Notes under the pieces: model-generated
Databases searched by the model: none
What the model saw: the letters and a program-made list of their open reading frames with translations, nothing else
Told to the model about the DNA's origin: nothing
Position numbers and translations under genes: made by a program
Part shown: positions 10,978 to 19,933 of the stretch, in pieces
Layout: each line of letters starts with the position of its first letter
How positions within the stretch are numbered: the stretch's first letter is position 1
From: Pseudomonas sp. LS44
GTDB taxonomy: Bacteria > Pseudomonadota > Gammaproteobacteria > Pseudomonadales > Pseudomonadaceae
DNA: 64,000 bases
NCBI RefSeq assembly: GCF_024730785.1
Contig: NZ_CP102830.1
Span: 3,162,001 to 3,226,000, forward strand
Direction: 5' to 3'

Positions 10978-11691
10978 CTACAGCCCCAGAACCAGATGCA
11001 TGTAGCGCAGCAGAATGGCACGCATGTCGTCGTTGTCGAGATGATCCATGCCATCGATCAAACCCTGATATTCCATGCGCTCGATGATGCCCGTCAACAC
11101 TTTGGCGTCCTGTTCCGGTTGCTTGGAACCGAGCACTTGGAAGAAGTGGGCCACGCCCTGCAGCAGAATTTTTCGATGCGAGCGCACCAATTCGTGCAAC
11201 CCCGGATTGAGCAAGGCCTCTTGCTGGAATGCCCGCTCGGCCAGCAAGTGATCGCGGCGGGTCAGCAACTGCTGGTGGACGTACTCCACCGCCAATCCGG
11301 CAATCTCATCGGCCAGCAGGCGCCGCGACGCGATGCTGCCATCGAGCTGACCGACCTTATCGAGCAGCAGACCTTCGGTGCTATCCCAGAACGCGGCCAT
11401 GGTTTCGGCGCTGCGCTCGACGAACTGGGCGAAGGTATCGGTAATCAGATCGTTGATATCTTTGAAGTAATAGGTGGTCGCCGACAACGGCACATCGGCC
11501 TCAGCGGCTACCGCGCGGTGGCGAACCGCACGCACGCCATCGCGCACGATGATGCGCATGGCGGCATCGAGAATCGCCTGGCGGCGCTGCTCGCTGCCTT
11601 GGCGACTGGCCTTGCGACCTTGGTACTGGACACTTTCAGCGACGGCACTGGCCATGGTGGCAGCACGGTCGGGTTTCGGGCTTTGCGTCAC
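10978..11691 (-). CDS. TetR family transcriptional regulator
   Basis: A 237-residue TetR protein. The helix-turn-helix region starts at EQRRQAILDAAMRIIVRDGVR and continues VRHRAVAAEADVPLSATTYYFKDINDL, the classic recognition-helix-then-FKD pattern. The N-terminal 30 residues (MTQSPKPDRAATMASAVAES...) are poorly conserved in such proteins, and the ATG at 11655 is an alternative start. It sits alone between lysS and the lipoprotein gene, on the same strand as both, with 200-bp gaps on either side. Its target is not evident. Confidence 0.9.
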   Translation of the reverse strand: MTQSPKPDRAATMASAVAESVQYQGRKASRQGSEQRRQAILDAAMRIIVRDGVRAVRHRAVAAEADVPLSATTYYFKDINDLITDTFAQFVERSAETMAAFWDSTEGLLLDKVGQLDGSIASRRLLADEIAGLAVEYVHQQLLTRRDHLLAERAFQQEALLNPGLHELVRSHRKILLQGVAHFFQVLGSKQPEQDAKVLTGIIERMEYQGLIDGMDHLDNDDMRAILLRYMHLVLGL

Positions 11692-11863
11692 GATGCGTTT
11701 CTACCTCGACTAAGCGGGATACTGGCAACCATTGTGGAGCTTTCCCACGCGGAATCAATGTGATCGGCTGTCTGCGGGACTGGCTTGGCAAAAAATGCCA
11801 ACGGAAAACGCATCGTTGAATACGCGCGCCTCGAAAGGCGCTCGCTTTGACCACCGCCAAATA

Positions 11864-11888
11864 ACAAAAAGCCGCCCGGAGGCGGCTT
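11864..11888 (-). terminator. Rho-independent terminator after lysS
   Basis: AAGCCGCC-TCCG-GGCGGCTT on the minus strand is followed by TTTG, 6 nt beyond the lysS stop codon. It is a strong, compact stem-loop with a U-tract. Confidence 0.85.
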
Positions 11889-11893
11889 CTTCA

Positions 11894-13411
11894 TCACGCC
11901 TGCGGGCGCATGTGCGGGAACAGGATGACGTCGCGAATCGACGGCGAATTGGTCAGCAGCATCACCAGGCGGTCGATGCCGATACCTTCGCCGGCGGTCG
12001 GCGGCATGCCGTATTCGAGGGCGCGGACGAAGTCGGCGTCGTAGTGCATGGCTTCGTCGTCACCGGCGTCCTTGTCGGCCACTTGCGCCATGAAGCGCTC
12101 GGCCTGGTCTTCCGCGTCATTCAGCTCGGAGTAGGCGTTGGCGATCTCGCGGCCACCGATGAACAGCTCGAAGCGGTCGGTGACGTTCGGGTTGTCGTCG
12201 TTGCGGCGGGCCAGCGGCGAGACTTCGAACGGGTACTGGGTGATGAAGTGCGGCTGCTCCAGCTTGTGCTCGACCAGCTCCTCGAAAATCATCACCTGCA
12301 GCTTGCCCAGGCCTTCGAAGCCGAGCACCTTGGCGCCGGCTTGCTTGGCAATGGCGCGGGCCTTGTCGATGTCCTGCAGGTCGGCCGCGCTGATCTCTGG
12401 GTTGTACTTGAGGATCGAGTCGAACACCGACAGGCGCGCGAATGGCTCGCCGAAGTGGAAGACCTTGTCGCCATACGGCACGTCGGTGCTACCGAGCACC
12501 AGCTGGGCCAGCTCGCGGAACAGCTCCTCGGTCAGGTCCATGTTGTCTTCGTAATCGGCGTAGGCCTGGTAGAACTCGAGCATGGTGAACTCGGGGTTGT
12601 GCCGGGTCGAAACGCCTTCGTTACGGAAGTTGCGGTTGATCTCGAAGACTTTCTCGAAACCACCGACCACCAGGCGCTTAAGGTACAGCTCCGGCGCGAT
12701 GCGCAGGTACATGCCCATGTCCAGCGCGTTGTGGTGGGTTTCGAACGGCTTGGCCGCGGCGCCGCCAGGGATGGTCTGCAGCATCGGCGTTTCGACTTCG
12801 AGGAAGTCGCGCTGCATCAGGAAGCTGCGGATGTGGGCGATGACCTGCGAGCGCACGCGGAAGGTCTGGCGCACGTCTTCGTTGACGATCAGGTCGACGT
12901 AGCGCTGACGGTAGCGCTGCTCGGTGTCGCTCAGGCCGTGGTGCTTGTCCGGCAGCGGGCGCAGCGACTTGGTCAGCAAGCGCACGTTGGTCATTTCCAC
13001 ATACAGGTCGCCCTTGCCGGAACGGGCCAGAGTGCCTTCGGCGGAAATGATGTCGCCCATGTCCCAGGTCTTCACCGCGGCCAGGGTTTCTTCGGACAGG
13101 GTCTTGCGGTTGACGTAGACCTGGATGCGGCCGGTCATGTCCTGAATCACCATGAACGAGCCACGGTTGAGCATGATGCGCCCGGCGACCTTGACCGGAA
13201 TGGCAGCGGCTTCCAGCTCTTCCTTGCTCTTGTCGGCGTACTGTTTCTGCAAATCGGCGCAGTAGTTGTCGCGGCGGAAGTCATTGGGGAAGGCGTTGCC
13301 CTGCTCACGGATGACAGCAAGCTTCTCTTTGCGCTGGGCAATCAGCTTGTTTTCTTCGTGTTGCCGGTCTTCTTGGGAAAGGGCTTGCAGGTCGAGTTGT
13401 TGGTCGCTCAT
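11894..13411 (-). CDS. lysS: Lysyl-tRNA synthetase, class II
   Basis: A 505-residue class IIb synthetase that charges tRNA-Lys. The anticodon-binding OB domain occupies the first third. The catalytic core shows the motif 2 region [18 protein letters not shown] and motif 3 [13 protein letters not shown] before the C-terminal [15 protein letters not shown] chose the ATG at 13411 (MSDQQLDLQ) over the in-frame ATG six bases earlier because GGAAAC lies about 9 nt upstream of it and orthologues begin MSDQ. It is 62 bp downstream of prfB on the same strand, the usual bacterial prfB-lysS arrangement. Confidence 0.98.
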   Translation of the reverse strand: MSDQQLDLQALSQEDRQHEENKLIAQRKEKLAVIREQGNAFPNDFRRDNYCADLQKQYADKSKEELEAAAIPVKVAGRIMLNRGSFMVIQDMTGRIQVYVNRKTLSEETLAAVKTWDMGDIISAEGTLARSGKGDLYVEMTNVRLLTKSLRPLPDKHHGLSDTEQRYRQRYVDLIVNEDVRQTFRVRSQVIAHIRSFLMQRDFLEVETPMLQTIPGGAAAKPFETHHNALDMGMYLRIAPELYLKRLVVGGFEKVFEINRNFRNEGVSTRHNPEFTMLEFYQAYADYEDNMDLTEELFRELAQLVLGSTDVPYGDKVFHFGEPFARLSVFDSILKYNPEISAADLQDIDKARAIAKQAGAKVLGFEGLGKLQVMIFEELVEHKLEQPHFITQYPFEVSPLARRNDDNPNVTDRFELFIGGREIANAYSELNDAEDQAERFMAQVADKDAGDDEAMHYDADFVRALEYGMPPTAGEGIGIDRLVMLLTNSPSIRDVILFPHMRPQA

Positions 13412-13473
13412 GGTCATCGGTTTCCGTCACGGGGTCGTTGCCGCCCTCCTCTGGAGAGCGGAATCGAAAGGTA

Positions 13474-14569
13474 TTACAGGCCTTGCTTGAGGCTAGCTTC
13501 GAGGTATTCGTCGATATCGCCGTCGAGCACCTTGTCGCAGTCGCTGCGCTCGATATTGGTCCGCAGATCTTTGATTCGCGAGGCATCGAGCACGTACGAG
13601 CGGATCTGGTGACCCCAGCCGATATCCGACTTGGTGTCTTCCAACGCTTGTGAGGCAGCGTTGCGCTTCTGCACTTCCTGCTCGTACAGACGCGCCCGGA
13701 GCATCTTCATCGCGGTGTCTTTGTTGGCGTGCTGCGAGCGTTCGTTCTGGCACGCCACCACGGTATTGGTCGGAACGTGGGTAATCCGTACCGCCGAGTC
13801 GGTGGTGTTGACGTGCTGACCACCGGACCCGGAGGAACGGTAAGTGTCGATGCGCAGGTCCGACGGATTGATATCGATCTCGATGTTGTCGTCGATTTCC
13901 GGCGAGACGAACACCGCGGAGAACGAGGTGTGGCGACGGTTGCCGGAGTCGAACGGGCTCTTGCGCACCAGGCGGTGCACGCCGATCTCGGTACGTAGCC
14001 AGCCGAAGGCGTATTCGCCCTTGATATGCACAGTGGCGCCCTTGATCCCGGCAACTTCGCCAGCGGACAGTTCGATAATGGCGGCGTCGAAGCCGCGCTT
14101 GTCGGCCCAGCGCAGGTACATGCGTAGCAGGATGTTGGCCCAGTCCTGGGCTTCGGTGCCGCCGGAGCCGGCCTGGATGTCGAGGTAGGCGTTATTCGGG
14201 TCCATATCGCCGCTGAACATGCGGCGGAACTCCAGCTTCTCGAGGATTTCGCGCAAGCGCTCGACTTCGCTGGCGACGTCATTGGCCGCGCCTTCGTCGT
14301 CCTCTTCGACCGCCATATCCAGCAGGTCACGGGAGTCGGTGAGTCCGCCGGCCAGTTCGTCGAGGGTGTCGACGATTTGCGCCAGGGTGGCGCGCTCGCG
14401 GCCCAGATTCTGGGCGTATTCCGGGTTGTTCCAGACGTTCGGGTCTTCGAGTTCGCGGTTTACTTCGACGAGACGATCATGCTTGTGATCGTAGTCAAAG
14501 ATACCCCCGAATAATTTGGGTGCGCTCGGAGAGGTCTTTGATGCTGTTGACGATCGGTTGAATTTCCAT
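13474..14569 (-). CDS. prfB: Peptide chain release factor 2, programmed +1 frameshift
   Basis: RF2 recognises UGA and UAA. Translation starts at the ATG at 14569 ([16 protein letters not shown]), reads 24 codons to an in-frame TGA at 14497-14495, and must shift +1 at CTT-TGA-C to continue as [13 protein letters not shown]. The joined product is 364 residues, the normal RF2 length. SPF ([12 protein letters not shown]) is the RF2 specificity tripeptide and [10 protein letters not shown] holds the GGQ hydrolysis motif. Automated callers may start this gene wrongly in the downstream frame, which then appears to begin further upstream with unrelated residues. Confidence 0.97.
14494..14509 (-). promoter_or_regulatory. 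prfB: Programmed +1 frameshift site of prfB
   Basis: On the minus strand CGGGGGTATCTTTGAC contains the internal Shine-Dalgarno-like GGGGG, spaced three bases (TAT) from the slippery CTT codon, then the in-frame TGA and C. Low RF2 lets the ribosome slip to the +1 frame, giving autoregulation. Confidence 0.93.
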
Positions 14570-14661
14570 ACGGGCAGCACTCGACAAAACTTTGTGAAAG
14601 CCGGCGAGTATACGCGAGTTGCCCGGCCCTGGCAGCCCGCCGTCCGGCGCCGCAGGGACTC

Positions 14662-15654
14662 TCAGTACTTCAGGCTCAACCGAGCGCTCAAGCCATTGTC
14701 GCGTGCGGCATCGGCAAAATTGCCCACGTACCAGAGGCCCGCGTAGACCTGCGGTAGCACTTCGTAGTCAAGGCCCAGGTCCAGACGCAGACTGTCCTCG
14801 CTGAGCGGTACGCCCGCGCTGCGGCTCGCCAGGCCGTCGAGCCGCGACACGCTGTCGCGCTGCACATCGGTCGAACCGAACGCATGTCGCCAGCCGAGAC
14901 TGCCGCGCGCGACCAGGCGTTTTCCTGAGGCCAGTGGTACACCGCGGACGGCGCGCCAGCCGAACGTGGCGACAGTGGTGTGATCATCGGCACTGGCGAT
15001 GGTTTGTGCAGTGGCACCGCCCTTCTCGGTCAATCCGTCGCTGCGCAGTGCCACATAGGCCAGGTTAGTGAAGGCCTCGACGGTGAACTCTTCGTAATCC
15101 ATGGCGTAGATGGCTTCGGTGAAGACCTGCACGCTGTAGCCGTCGGTGCTGCCGTGCGCACCCAGGCGCTGGCTGTCGAGCCGCTGCTGGCTGAAGGCGG
15201 CGCCGAGCTTGAGGCCGAGTTGGTTGTAGTAGCGCATGGCGGCGTAGGCGGCCAGATGGTAGCTGTCGATATCGGCATCGGCCTGACGGTCATCGAGCCG
15301 CAGGTCGAGCCGCGAATAGCCGCCCAAGACGCCCGCCACCCAGCGCTCGTTGAGCTTGCGATCGGCACCGATGAACAGTCCGCCGCTATCGTGCTCGACC
15401 CGCGCGGCGGCGCCATCGCTGTCGCGCGAGCCCCAATTGCCATAGGCGCGCGTCCACAGCGGCTGCTGGCCGGGCTCGGCGGGTGGTTCACGAAAGGCGA
15501 AACGAATTTGCTGCAGGCGATCCAGCGCCGCCTCGCGAACGAAGCGGCTGTCTTCCAGCAACAGGCTTTGGCTGCTGGCGTACAGCTCGCCCTCTTGGGC
15601 CCCGCTGGCGCCGGCCCACAGCGCCAACACAGCCGACGCCCAACGGGCGCTCAT
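14662..15654 (-). CDS. Autotransporter-type outer membrane beta-barrel without passenger
   Basis: A 330-residue protein from the ATG at 15654 with a signal peptide (MSARWASAVLALWAGASGAQ). From about residue 70 on it is a beta-barrel of alternating strands: LWTRAYGNWGSRDSDG, GGLFIGADRKLNERWVAGVLGG, and so on to the terminal strand GLSARLSLKY. It ends in an aromatic residue, as required for BAM-dependent insertion. WTRAYGNW is typical of the autotransporter beta-domain, but only about 50 residues precede the barrel, so there is no passenger. It could be a stand-alone porin-like barrel or a relic. The gap to the DUF533 gene upstream is 10 bp, so cotranscription is likely. Confidence 0.82.
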   Translation of the reverse strand: MSARWASAVLALWAGASGAQEGELYASSQSLLLEDSRFVREAALDRLQQIRFAFREPPAEPGQQPLWTRAYGNWGSRDSDGAAARVEHDSGGLFIGADRKLNERWVAGVLGGYSRLDLRLDDRQADADIDSYHLAAYAAMRYYNQLGLKLGAAFSQQRLDSQRLGAHGSTDGYSVQVFTEAIYAMDYEEFTVEAFTNLAYVALRSDGLTEKGGATAQTIASADDHTTVATFGWRAVRGVPLASGKRLVARGSLGWRHAFGSTDVQRDSVSRLDGLASRSAGVPLSEDSLRLDLGLDYEVLPQVYAGLWYVGNFADAARDNGLSARLSLKY

Positions 15655-15664
15655 GGCTGGGCAC

Positions 15665-16420
15665 TCAATGCACTTGGGCTTCCAGTTCGGCCTGTAAGGC
15701 GGGATCGAGACGCAGCTGGCTGGCCAGTTCGTCCAGGTAACCCCGTTCGCCGCCCTGCTGGGCACCGATCAACAGCACGCTAGCCAGATACATTTCCGCG
15801 CCCATCTCCGGGGTTTGTGCGGCCTGGGCGACTTGCGCGGCATCCAGCGGACGGGCCACTTCATCGTCCAGCCACGCCTGCAGCTCGGGGTCGGCAGTGA
15901 GTTTGGCGATTTCCGCGTAGATCAGCTTTTTCTCCTGCTCGTCGATGCGCCCATCGGCTTTGGAAGCGGCGATCAGTGCCCGTAGGATCGCATGGCTGTG
16001 TTCTTCGGCCTCGGCACCGCTGAGGGTATTAACCGTTTGCGGTTGTCGCGCGGCCGCGGTGGTTTGGTTCTGCTGCCAGGCGCTGAACGCCTGGAAGGCC
16101 AGCATCCCTAAGGTCGCCAGGCCACCGGCACCCAGGCCGCCACCGCCCAAGCCACCCCGGCTTTGGCTCTGGCCGCCCGGTGAGGCGCCGCCGCCCAGCA
16201 GGCCGCCAAGTAGACCGCCCAGGCCACCCAGACCGCCTAAGCCGCCTAGCCCACCGGCACTACCGCCGCTGGTACCGCCGGTTCCGCCGCCGAGCATCCC
16301 GCCTAGGCCGCCTAACACATCACCCAATCCGCCGCCCGACGGCGCGGAGCCTGACGCGCCTGCCCCTTGAGGAGCAAGACCGGAACGGAGCAGTTGTTCG
16401 AGCAAATCGCTGGTATTCAT
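15665..16420 (-). CDS. DUF533 / TerB-like protein with glycine-rich linker
   Basis: A 251-residue protein. The N-terminal MNTSDLLEQLLRSGL helix is followed by a Gly-rich low-complexity tract (about residues 20-110, many repeats of LGGLGG), a short hydrophobic stretch (LATLGMLAFQAFSAW), and a C-terminal TerB-like helical domain from about residue 140 (HSHAILRALIAASKADGRID to the end). The DGxID loop resembles the metal-binding acidic loop of TerB proteins. E. coli YebE is of the same family; no function is known. It is a paralogue of the next gene upstream (16526-17242), with identical blocks such as HSHAILRAL and AQTPEM. Confidence 0.85.
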   Translation of the reverse strand: MNTSDLLEQLLRSGLAPQGAGASGSAPSGGGLGDVLGGLGGMLGGGTGGTSGGSAGGLGGLGGLGGLGGLLGGLLGGGASPGGQSQSRGGLGGGGLGAGGLATLGMLAFQAFSAWQQNQTTAAARQPQTVNTLSGAEAEEHSHAILRALIAASKADGRIDEQEKKLIYAEIAKLTADPELQAWLDDEVARPLDAAQVAQAAQTPEMGAEMYLASVLLIGAQQGGERGYLDELASQLRLDPALQAELEAQVH

Positions 16421-16525
16421 AGCACCTCCTCCCGTCGGAACGGCGGGTTCAGGCTAGCAACGATAGTTCGATGACGGCGGTTCGCCATGGCCGCTGCCAA
16501 ACGGTAGCAGCGGCCGCCGCGGATT

Positions 16526-17242
16526 TTATTGCAGGGCCTGGCGCGCCTGGCTTTCCAGTTCGGTCTTGAGAGCGGGGTCGAGTTTCAGCTGACGGGCCAG
16601 TTCTTCCAGATAGGCGCGCTCCATGAAGTGCTCCTGATCGACCATCAATAAACTGGCCAGATACATCTCCGCGGCCATTTCCGGGGTTTGCGCCGCGCGG
16701 GCGACTTCCGCCGGGTCCAGCGGCTTGTGCAGTTCGCCATCCAGCCAGCCTTGCAGCTCGCGGTCGTCGGTGAGTTTCAGCACTTCGCCATCGATCAGTT
16801 GACGCTCGCGATCATCGATATGGCCGTCGGCCTTGGCCGCTGCCACCAACGCGCGAAGAATCGCGTGGCTGTGCTGCTCGACCTGCGGGGGCGGCAGACG
16901 ATCGACGGTCTGCGGCTCGTGCTGCACCGCGCCGGCCTGCTGTTGCTGCCAGTTGTTGTAGGCCTTGTAGGCGACCACGCCGAGCGCCGCCAAACCGCCA
17001 TAGGTGAGCACTTGGCCGCCGACTTTGCGGGCCTTCTTGCTGCCCAGCAGCAGACCGATGGCACCGGCACCCAGGGCGCCACCGCCGACGCTGCCGAGCA
17101 AGCCACCCAGAGGATTGGCACCGCCCTGCCCGGGCTTGGATTGGCTGCCGGCGTTTTGCAGCCCACCGTTTTGCAGCACCCCGTTCTGCAACAGCTGTTG
17201 GCCGGACTTGAGCAATTGATCGAGCAAACCGCGAGTGTTCAT
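16526..17242 (-). CDS. DUF533 / TerB-like protein, tandem paralogue
   Basis: A 238-residue paralogue of the downstream gene. The N-terminus (MNTRGLLDQLLKSGQQLLQNG) precedes a shorter Gly-Asn-Gln-rich region, then a GGGALGAGAIGLLLGSKKARK segment that may insert in or touch the membrane, and a TerB-like helical domain with ADGHIDDRERQL. The two copies share the domain order, but this one has a much less Gly-rich linker and keeps the basic KKARK stretch the other lacks. It is the first gene of a probable three-gene leftward unit ending in the barrel protein. Confidence 0.85.
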   Translation of the reverse strand: MNTRGLLDQLLKSGQQLLQNGVLQNGGLQNAGSQSKPGQGGANPLGGLLGSVGGGALGAGAIGLLLGSKKARKVGGQVLTYGGLAALGVVAYKAYNNWQQQQAGAVQHEPQTVDRLPPPQVEQHSHAILRALVAAAKADGHIDDRERQLIDGEVLKLTDDRELQGWLDGELHKPLDPAEVARAAQTPEMAAEMYLASLLMVDQEHFMERAYLEELARQLKLDPALKTELESQARQALQ

Positions 17243-17445
17243 GGCGTTCTCCAGACGAAATCGAATGCTGTGGTGGACCGCACTCTATCCGCGCCAATTC
17301 CCCACGGCATGCCCGACTGTGCTTCGAGATATTGCCGCCGCGACCACGATCGCACCCTGCGCACTGCCAGCGTTCGGCAAAAACAAACCTACTATCAATA
17401 GTCGATAGCAGAAGTCGCCCGACTACCCACCAAGAGGGATACCCG

Positions 17446-18606
17446 ATGCTCATGCACAGAACTGTTCTGCTCGGCACGCTGACCACCACCTTGCTGGCGA
17501 GCGCCAGTGTGCAGGCTGCTGATGCCTTGAAAGCCGTGGGCGATGGCGAAGGCCGCCTGGATATCATTGCCTGGCCTGGTTACATCGAACGCGGCGAAAC
17601 CGACAAGAACTACGACTGGGTCACCCAGTTCGAGAAGGACACCGGCTGCAAGGTCAACATCAAGACCGCGGCGACCTCCGACGAGATGGTCAGCCTGATG
17701 AACAAGGGCGGCTACGATCTGGTCACCGCCTCCGGCGACGCCTCGCTGCGGCTGATCTACGGCAAGCGCGTGCAGCCGATCGACCCGAAACTGGTGCCCA
17801 ACTGGAAGAACCTCGACCCGCGCCTGGGAGGCGGCGACTGGTACACCGTCGATGGCAAGACCTACGGGACGCCCTACCAGTGGGGCCCGAACCTGCTGAT
17901 GTACAACACCAAGGCGTTCAGCAAGGCGCCGGACAGCTGGAGTGCGGTGTTCGAGGCGCAGCAGCTGGCCGACGGCAAGCCGAACAAGGGCCGCGTGCAG
18001 GCTTACGACGGGCCGATCTATATCGCCGACGCGGCGCTGTACCTGAAATCCGCCCAGCCGGATCTGGCCATCAACGACCCCTATGAGCTCAACGAAAAAC
18101 AGTACGCCGCCGTGCTCGAGCTGCTGCGCAAGCAACACACGCTGGTCCACCGCTACTGGCACGACGCCACGGTACAGATGAGCGACTTCAAGAACGAAGG
18201 CGTGGTCGCCTCCAGCACCTGGGGCTACATGGCCAATACCCTGAAGGCCGAAGGGCAGCCGGTGGCCACCGTGTTCCCGAAAGAAGGGGTCACCGGCTGG
18301 GCCGACACCACCATGCTGCATGCCGACGCCAAGCACCCGAACTGCGCCTACAAGTGGATGGACTGGTCGCTGGAGCCCAAGGTGCAGGGTGACCTGGCCG
18401 CCTGGTTCGGCTCGCTGCCGGCGGTACCGGCCGGTTGCCAGGCCAGTGAACTGCTCGGCGCCGGCGGATGCGCCACCAACGGCTACGACCAGTTCGACCG
18501 CATCGCCTTCTGGAAAACCCCGCAAGCCAAGTGCAAGACCCAGGGCCAGTGCGTGCCGTACAGCCGTTGGACGCAGGACTACATCGCGATCATGGGCGGT
18601 CGGTAA
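17446..18606 (+). CDS. ydcS: YdcS-type putrescine ABC transporter substrate-binding protein
   Basis: A 386-residue periplasmic binding protein with signal peptide MLMHRTVLLGTLTTTLLASASVQA (shown in parts: MLMHRTVLLG, then TLLASASVQA). The mature sequence is very close to E. coli YdcS from memory: GRLDIIAWPGYIERG, DLVTASGDASLRLI, GTPYQWGPNLLMYNTK and the C-terminal SRWTQDYIAIMGGR. The family delivers putrescine or related polyamines. AGAGGG precedes the ATG at 17446. It starts the ydcSTUV-patD operon. Between it and the ATPase gene lie structured element C, which abuts this stop codon, and a GTAGGGCGGG inverted repeat. Confidence 0.95.
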   Translation: MLMHRTVLLGTLTTTLLASASVQAADALKAVGDGEGRLDIIAWPGYIERGETDKNYDWVTQFEKDTGCKVNIKTAATSDEMVSLMNKGGYDLVTASGDASLRLIYGKRVQPIDPKLVPNWKNLDPRLGGGDWYTVDGKTYGTPYQWGPNLLMYNTKAFSKAPDSWSAVFEAQQLADGKPNKGRVQAYDGPIYIADAALYLKSAQPDLAINDPYELNEKQYAAVLELLRKQHTLVHRYWHDATVQMSDFKNEGVVASSTWGYMANTLKAEGQPVATVFPKEGVTGWADTTMLHADAKHPNCAYKWMDWSLEPKVQGDLAAWFGSLPAVPAGCQASELLGAGGCATNGYDQFDRIAFWKTPQAKCKTQGQCVPYSRWTQDYIAIMGGR

Positions 18607-18747
18607 AAATGGCCCAGATGGCTACTGCGCAGGCCTGATCCGCGCCCGGGCAGTGCTCGGAATCCTCACGTACTTCAGTACGCTGCGGTTCCTGCGCGCT
18701 GGCCGGACACGGCTGAGGCCTGCTCGCTACGCCCTCTGAGCCACTTT
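18606..18747 (-). repeat. Structured intergenic element, copy C (reverse orientation)
   Basis: Read on the minus strand it has the same plan as copies A and B. The outer stem (minus strand AAAGTGGCTCAG with CTGGGCCATTTT, two G-U pairs) corresponds to 18736-18747 and 18606-18617. Stem 2 CCGTGTCCGG / CCGGGCGCGG (two U-G pairs) is 18703-18712 with 18640-18649. The inner stem GGAA/TTCC flanks CCGCAG ... TGAGGA, and the apical hairpin CGTACT-GA-AGTACG is at 18669-18682. The 3' foot ends in a T-run overlapping the ydcS stop codon (18604-18606). A GCAGGCCT/AGGCCTGC pair adds a further stem. Similarity to A and B is in layout and core, less in primary sequence. Confidence 0.6.
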
Positions 18748-18823
18748 CAAAGCGCACCATTCCCCTCTCCCCTAAGGGCCAAGGGGACAGCAGCTCGGGC
18801 TGTCGCAATGAGCACGCAATCCC

Positions 18824-18876
18824 GTAGGGCGGGTGCAACCCGCCGCCGCCCCTGAACGCGGGTTGCACCCGCCCTA
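18824..18876. repeat. Inverted repeat, GTAGGGCGGGTGCAACCCGC family
   Basis: Arms GTAGGGCGGGTGCAACCCGC and GCGGGTTGCACCCGCCCTAC are perfect complements around a 13-nt centre. The same family occurs at 27762-27815. It ends only 4 nt before the Shine-Dalgarno GGAG of ydcT, so the hairpin forms the immediate leader of that gene. Confidence 0.85.
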
Positions 18877-18888
18877 CTTGGAGCAGCT

Positions 18889-19932
18889 ATGACCATCGCC
18901 GTCGAGTTCACCGAAGTCTCCCGCGTGTTCGGCGAGGTGAAAGCCGTCGACCAGGTATCGCTGGCCATCGAGGACGGTGAGTTCTTTTCCATGCTCGGCC
19001 CGTCCGGTTCGGGCAAGACCACCTGCCTGCGGCTGATCGCCGGCTTCGAGCAACCCAGCGCCGGCTCCATCCGCATCCATGGCGCCGAGGCCGTCGGCCT
19101 GGCGCCCTACCAGCGCGACGTCAACACCGTGTTCCAGGACTACGCGCTGTTCCCGCACATGAACGTGCGTGACAACGTCGCCTACGGCCTCAAGGTCAAA
19201 GGCGTCGGCAAGGACGAACGCCTCAAGCGCGCCGAGGAGGCGCTGGCCATGGTCGCCTTGGGCGGCTACGGCGAGCGCAAGCCGGCGCAGCTGTCCGGCG
19301 GCCAGCGTCAGCGCGTGGCCCTGGCCCGCGCCCTGGTCAATCGGCCGCGGGTGCTGCTGCTCGACGAACCGCTCGGCGCGCTCGATCTCAAGCTGCGCGA
19401 GCAGATGCAGAGCGAGCTGAAGAAGCTGCAGCGCCAGCTCGGCATCACCTTCATCTTCGTCACCCACGACCAGACCGAGGCGCTATCGATGTCCGACCGC
19501 GTGGCGGTGTTCAACAAGGGCCGCATCGAGCAGGTCGATACCCCGCGCAACCTGTACATGCAGCCGGCGACCGCCTTCGTCGCCGAGTTCGTCGGCACCT
19601 CCAACGTGTTGCGTGGCGAACTGGCCCAGCGAATCGCCGGCAGCAGCGCGCCGTTCTCGATCCGCCCGGAGCACATCCGTTTCGCCGACGGCGCGGCGAG
19701 CGGCGACGATATCCAGGTCGGCGGCCTGCTCCACGACATCCAGTACCAGGGCGCCGCCACCCGCTACGAGATCCAGCTGGACAACGGCCAGACCCTCGCC
19801 GTCAGCCAGGCCAACAATCAATGGCAGCGCGGCAGCGCCAATCAGTACCAGCCCGGCCAGCAGGTCACCGCGCGCTGGCCGCGCGAGGCCATGGTGCAGT
19901 TGCGCGACAACCCGCCGGCCGAGGGTGTGTGA
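18889..19932 (+). CDS. ydcT: Putrescine/spermidine ABC transporter ATP-binding protein (YdcT type)
   Basis: A 347-residue ABC ATPase. Walker A is GPSGSGKTT (about residues 43-51), the Q-loop NTVFQDYALFPHM, the signature LSGGQRQRVALARAL, Walker B VLLLDEPLGALD and the H-loop FVTHDQTEAL. A C-terminal TOBE-like regulatory domain (from about residue 260) is typical of PotA-type subunits. GGAG lies 5 nt before the ATG. ydcU follows after one base, so the two are tightly coupled. It powers the YdcU/YdcV permease pair. Confidence 0.96.
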   Translation: MTIAVEFTEVSRVFGEVKAVDQVSLAIEDGEFFSMLGPSGSGKTTCLRLIAGFEQPSAGSIRIHGAEAVGLAPYQRDVNTVFQDYALFPHMNVRDNVAYGLKVKGVGKDERLKRAEEALAMVALGGYGERKPAQLSGGQRQRVALARALVNRPRVLLLDEPLGALDLKLREQMQSELKKLQRQLGITFIFVTHDQTEALSMSDRVAVFNKGRIEQVDTPRNLYMQPATAFVAEFVGTSNVLRGELAQRIAGSSAPFSIRPEHIRFADGAASGDDIQVGGLLHDIQYQGAATRYEIQLDNGQTLAVSQANNQWQRGSANQYQPGQQVTARWPREAMVQLRDNPPAEGV

Positions 19933-19933
19933 G

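Noticed and set aside
11732..13612. Long plus-strand open frame (626 codons) opposite lysS and prfB
   Set aside because: Antisense to lysS with no recognisable motif; the protein is low in complexity and the real coding signal is on the minus strand.
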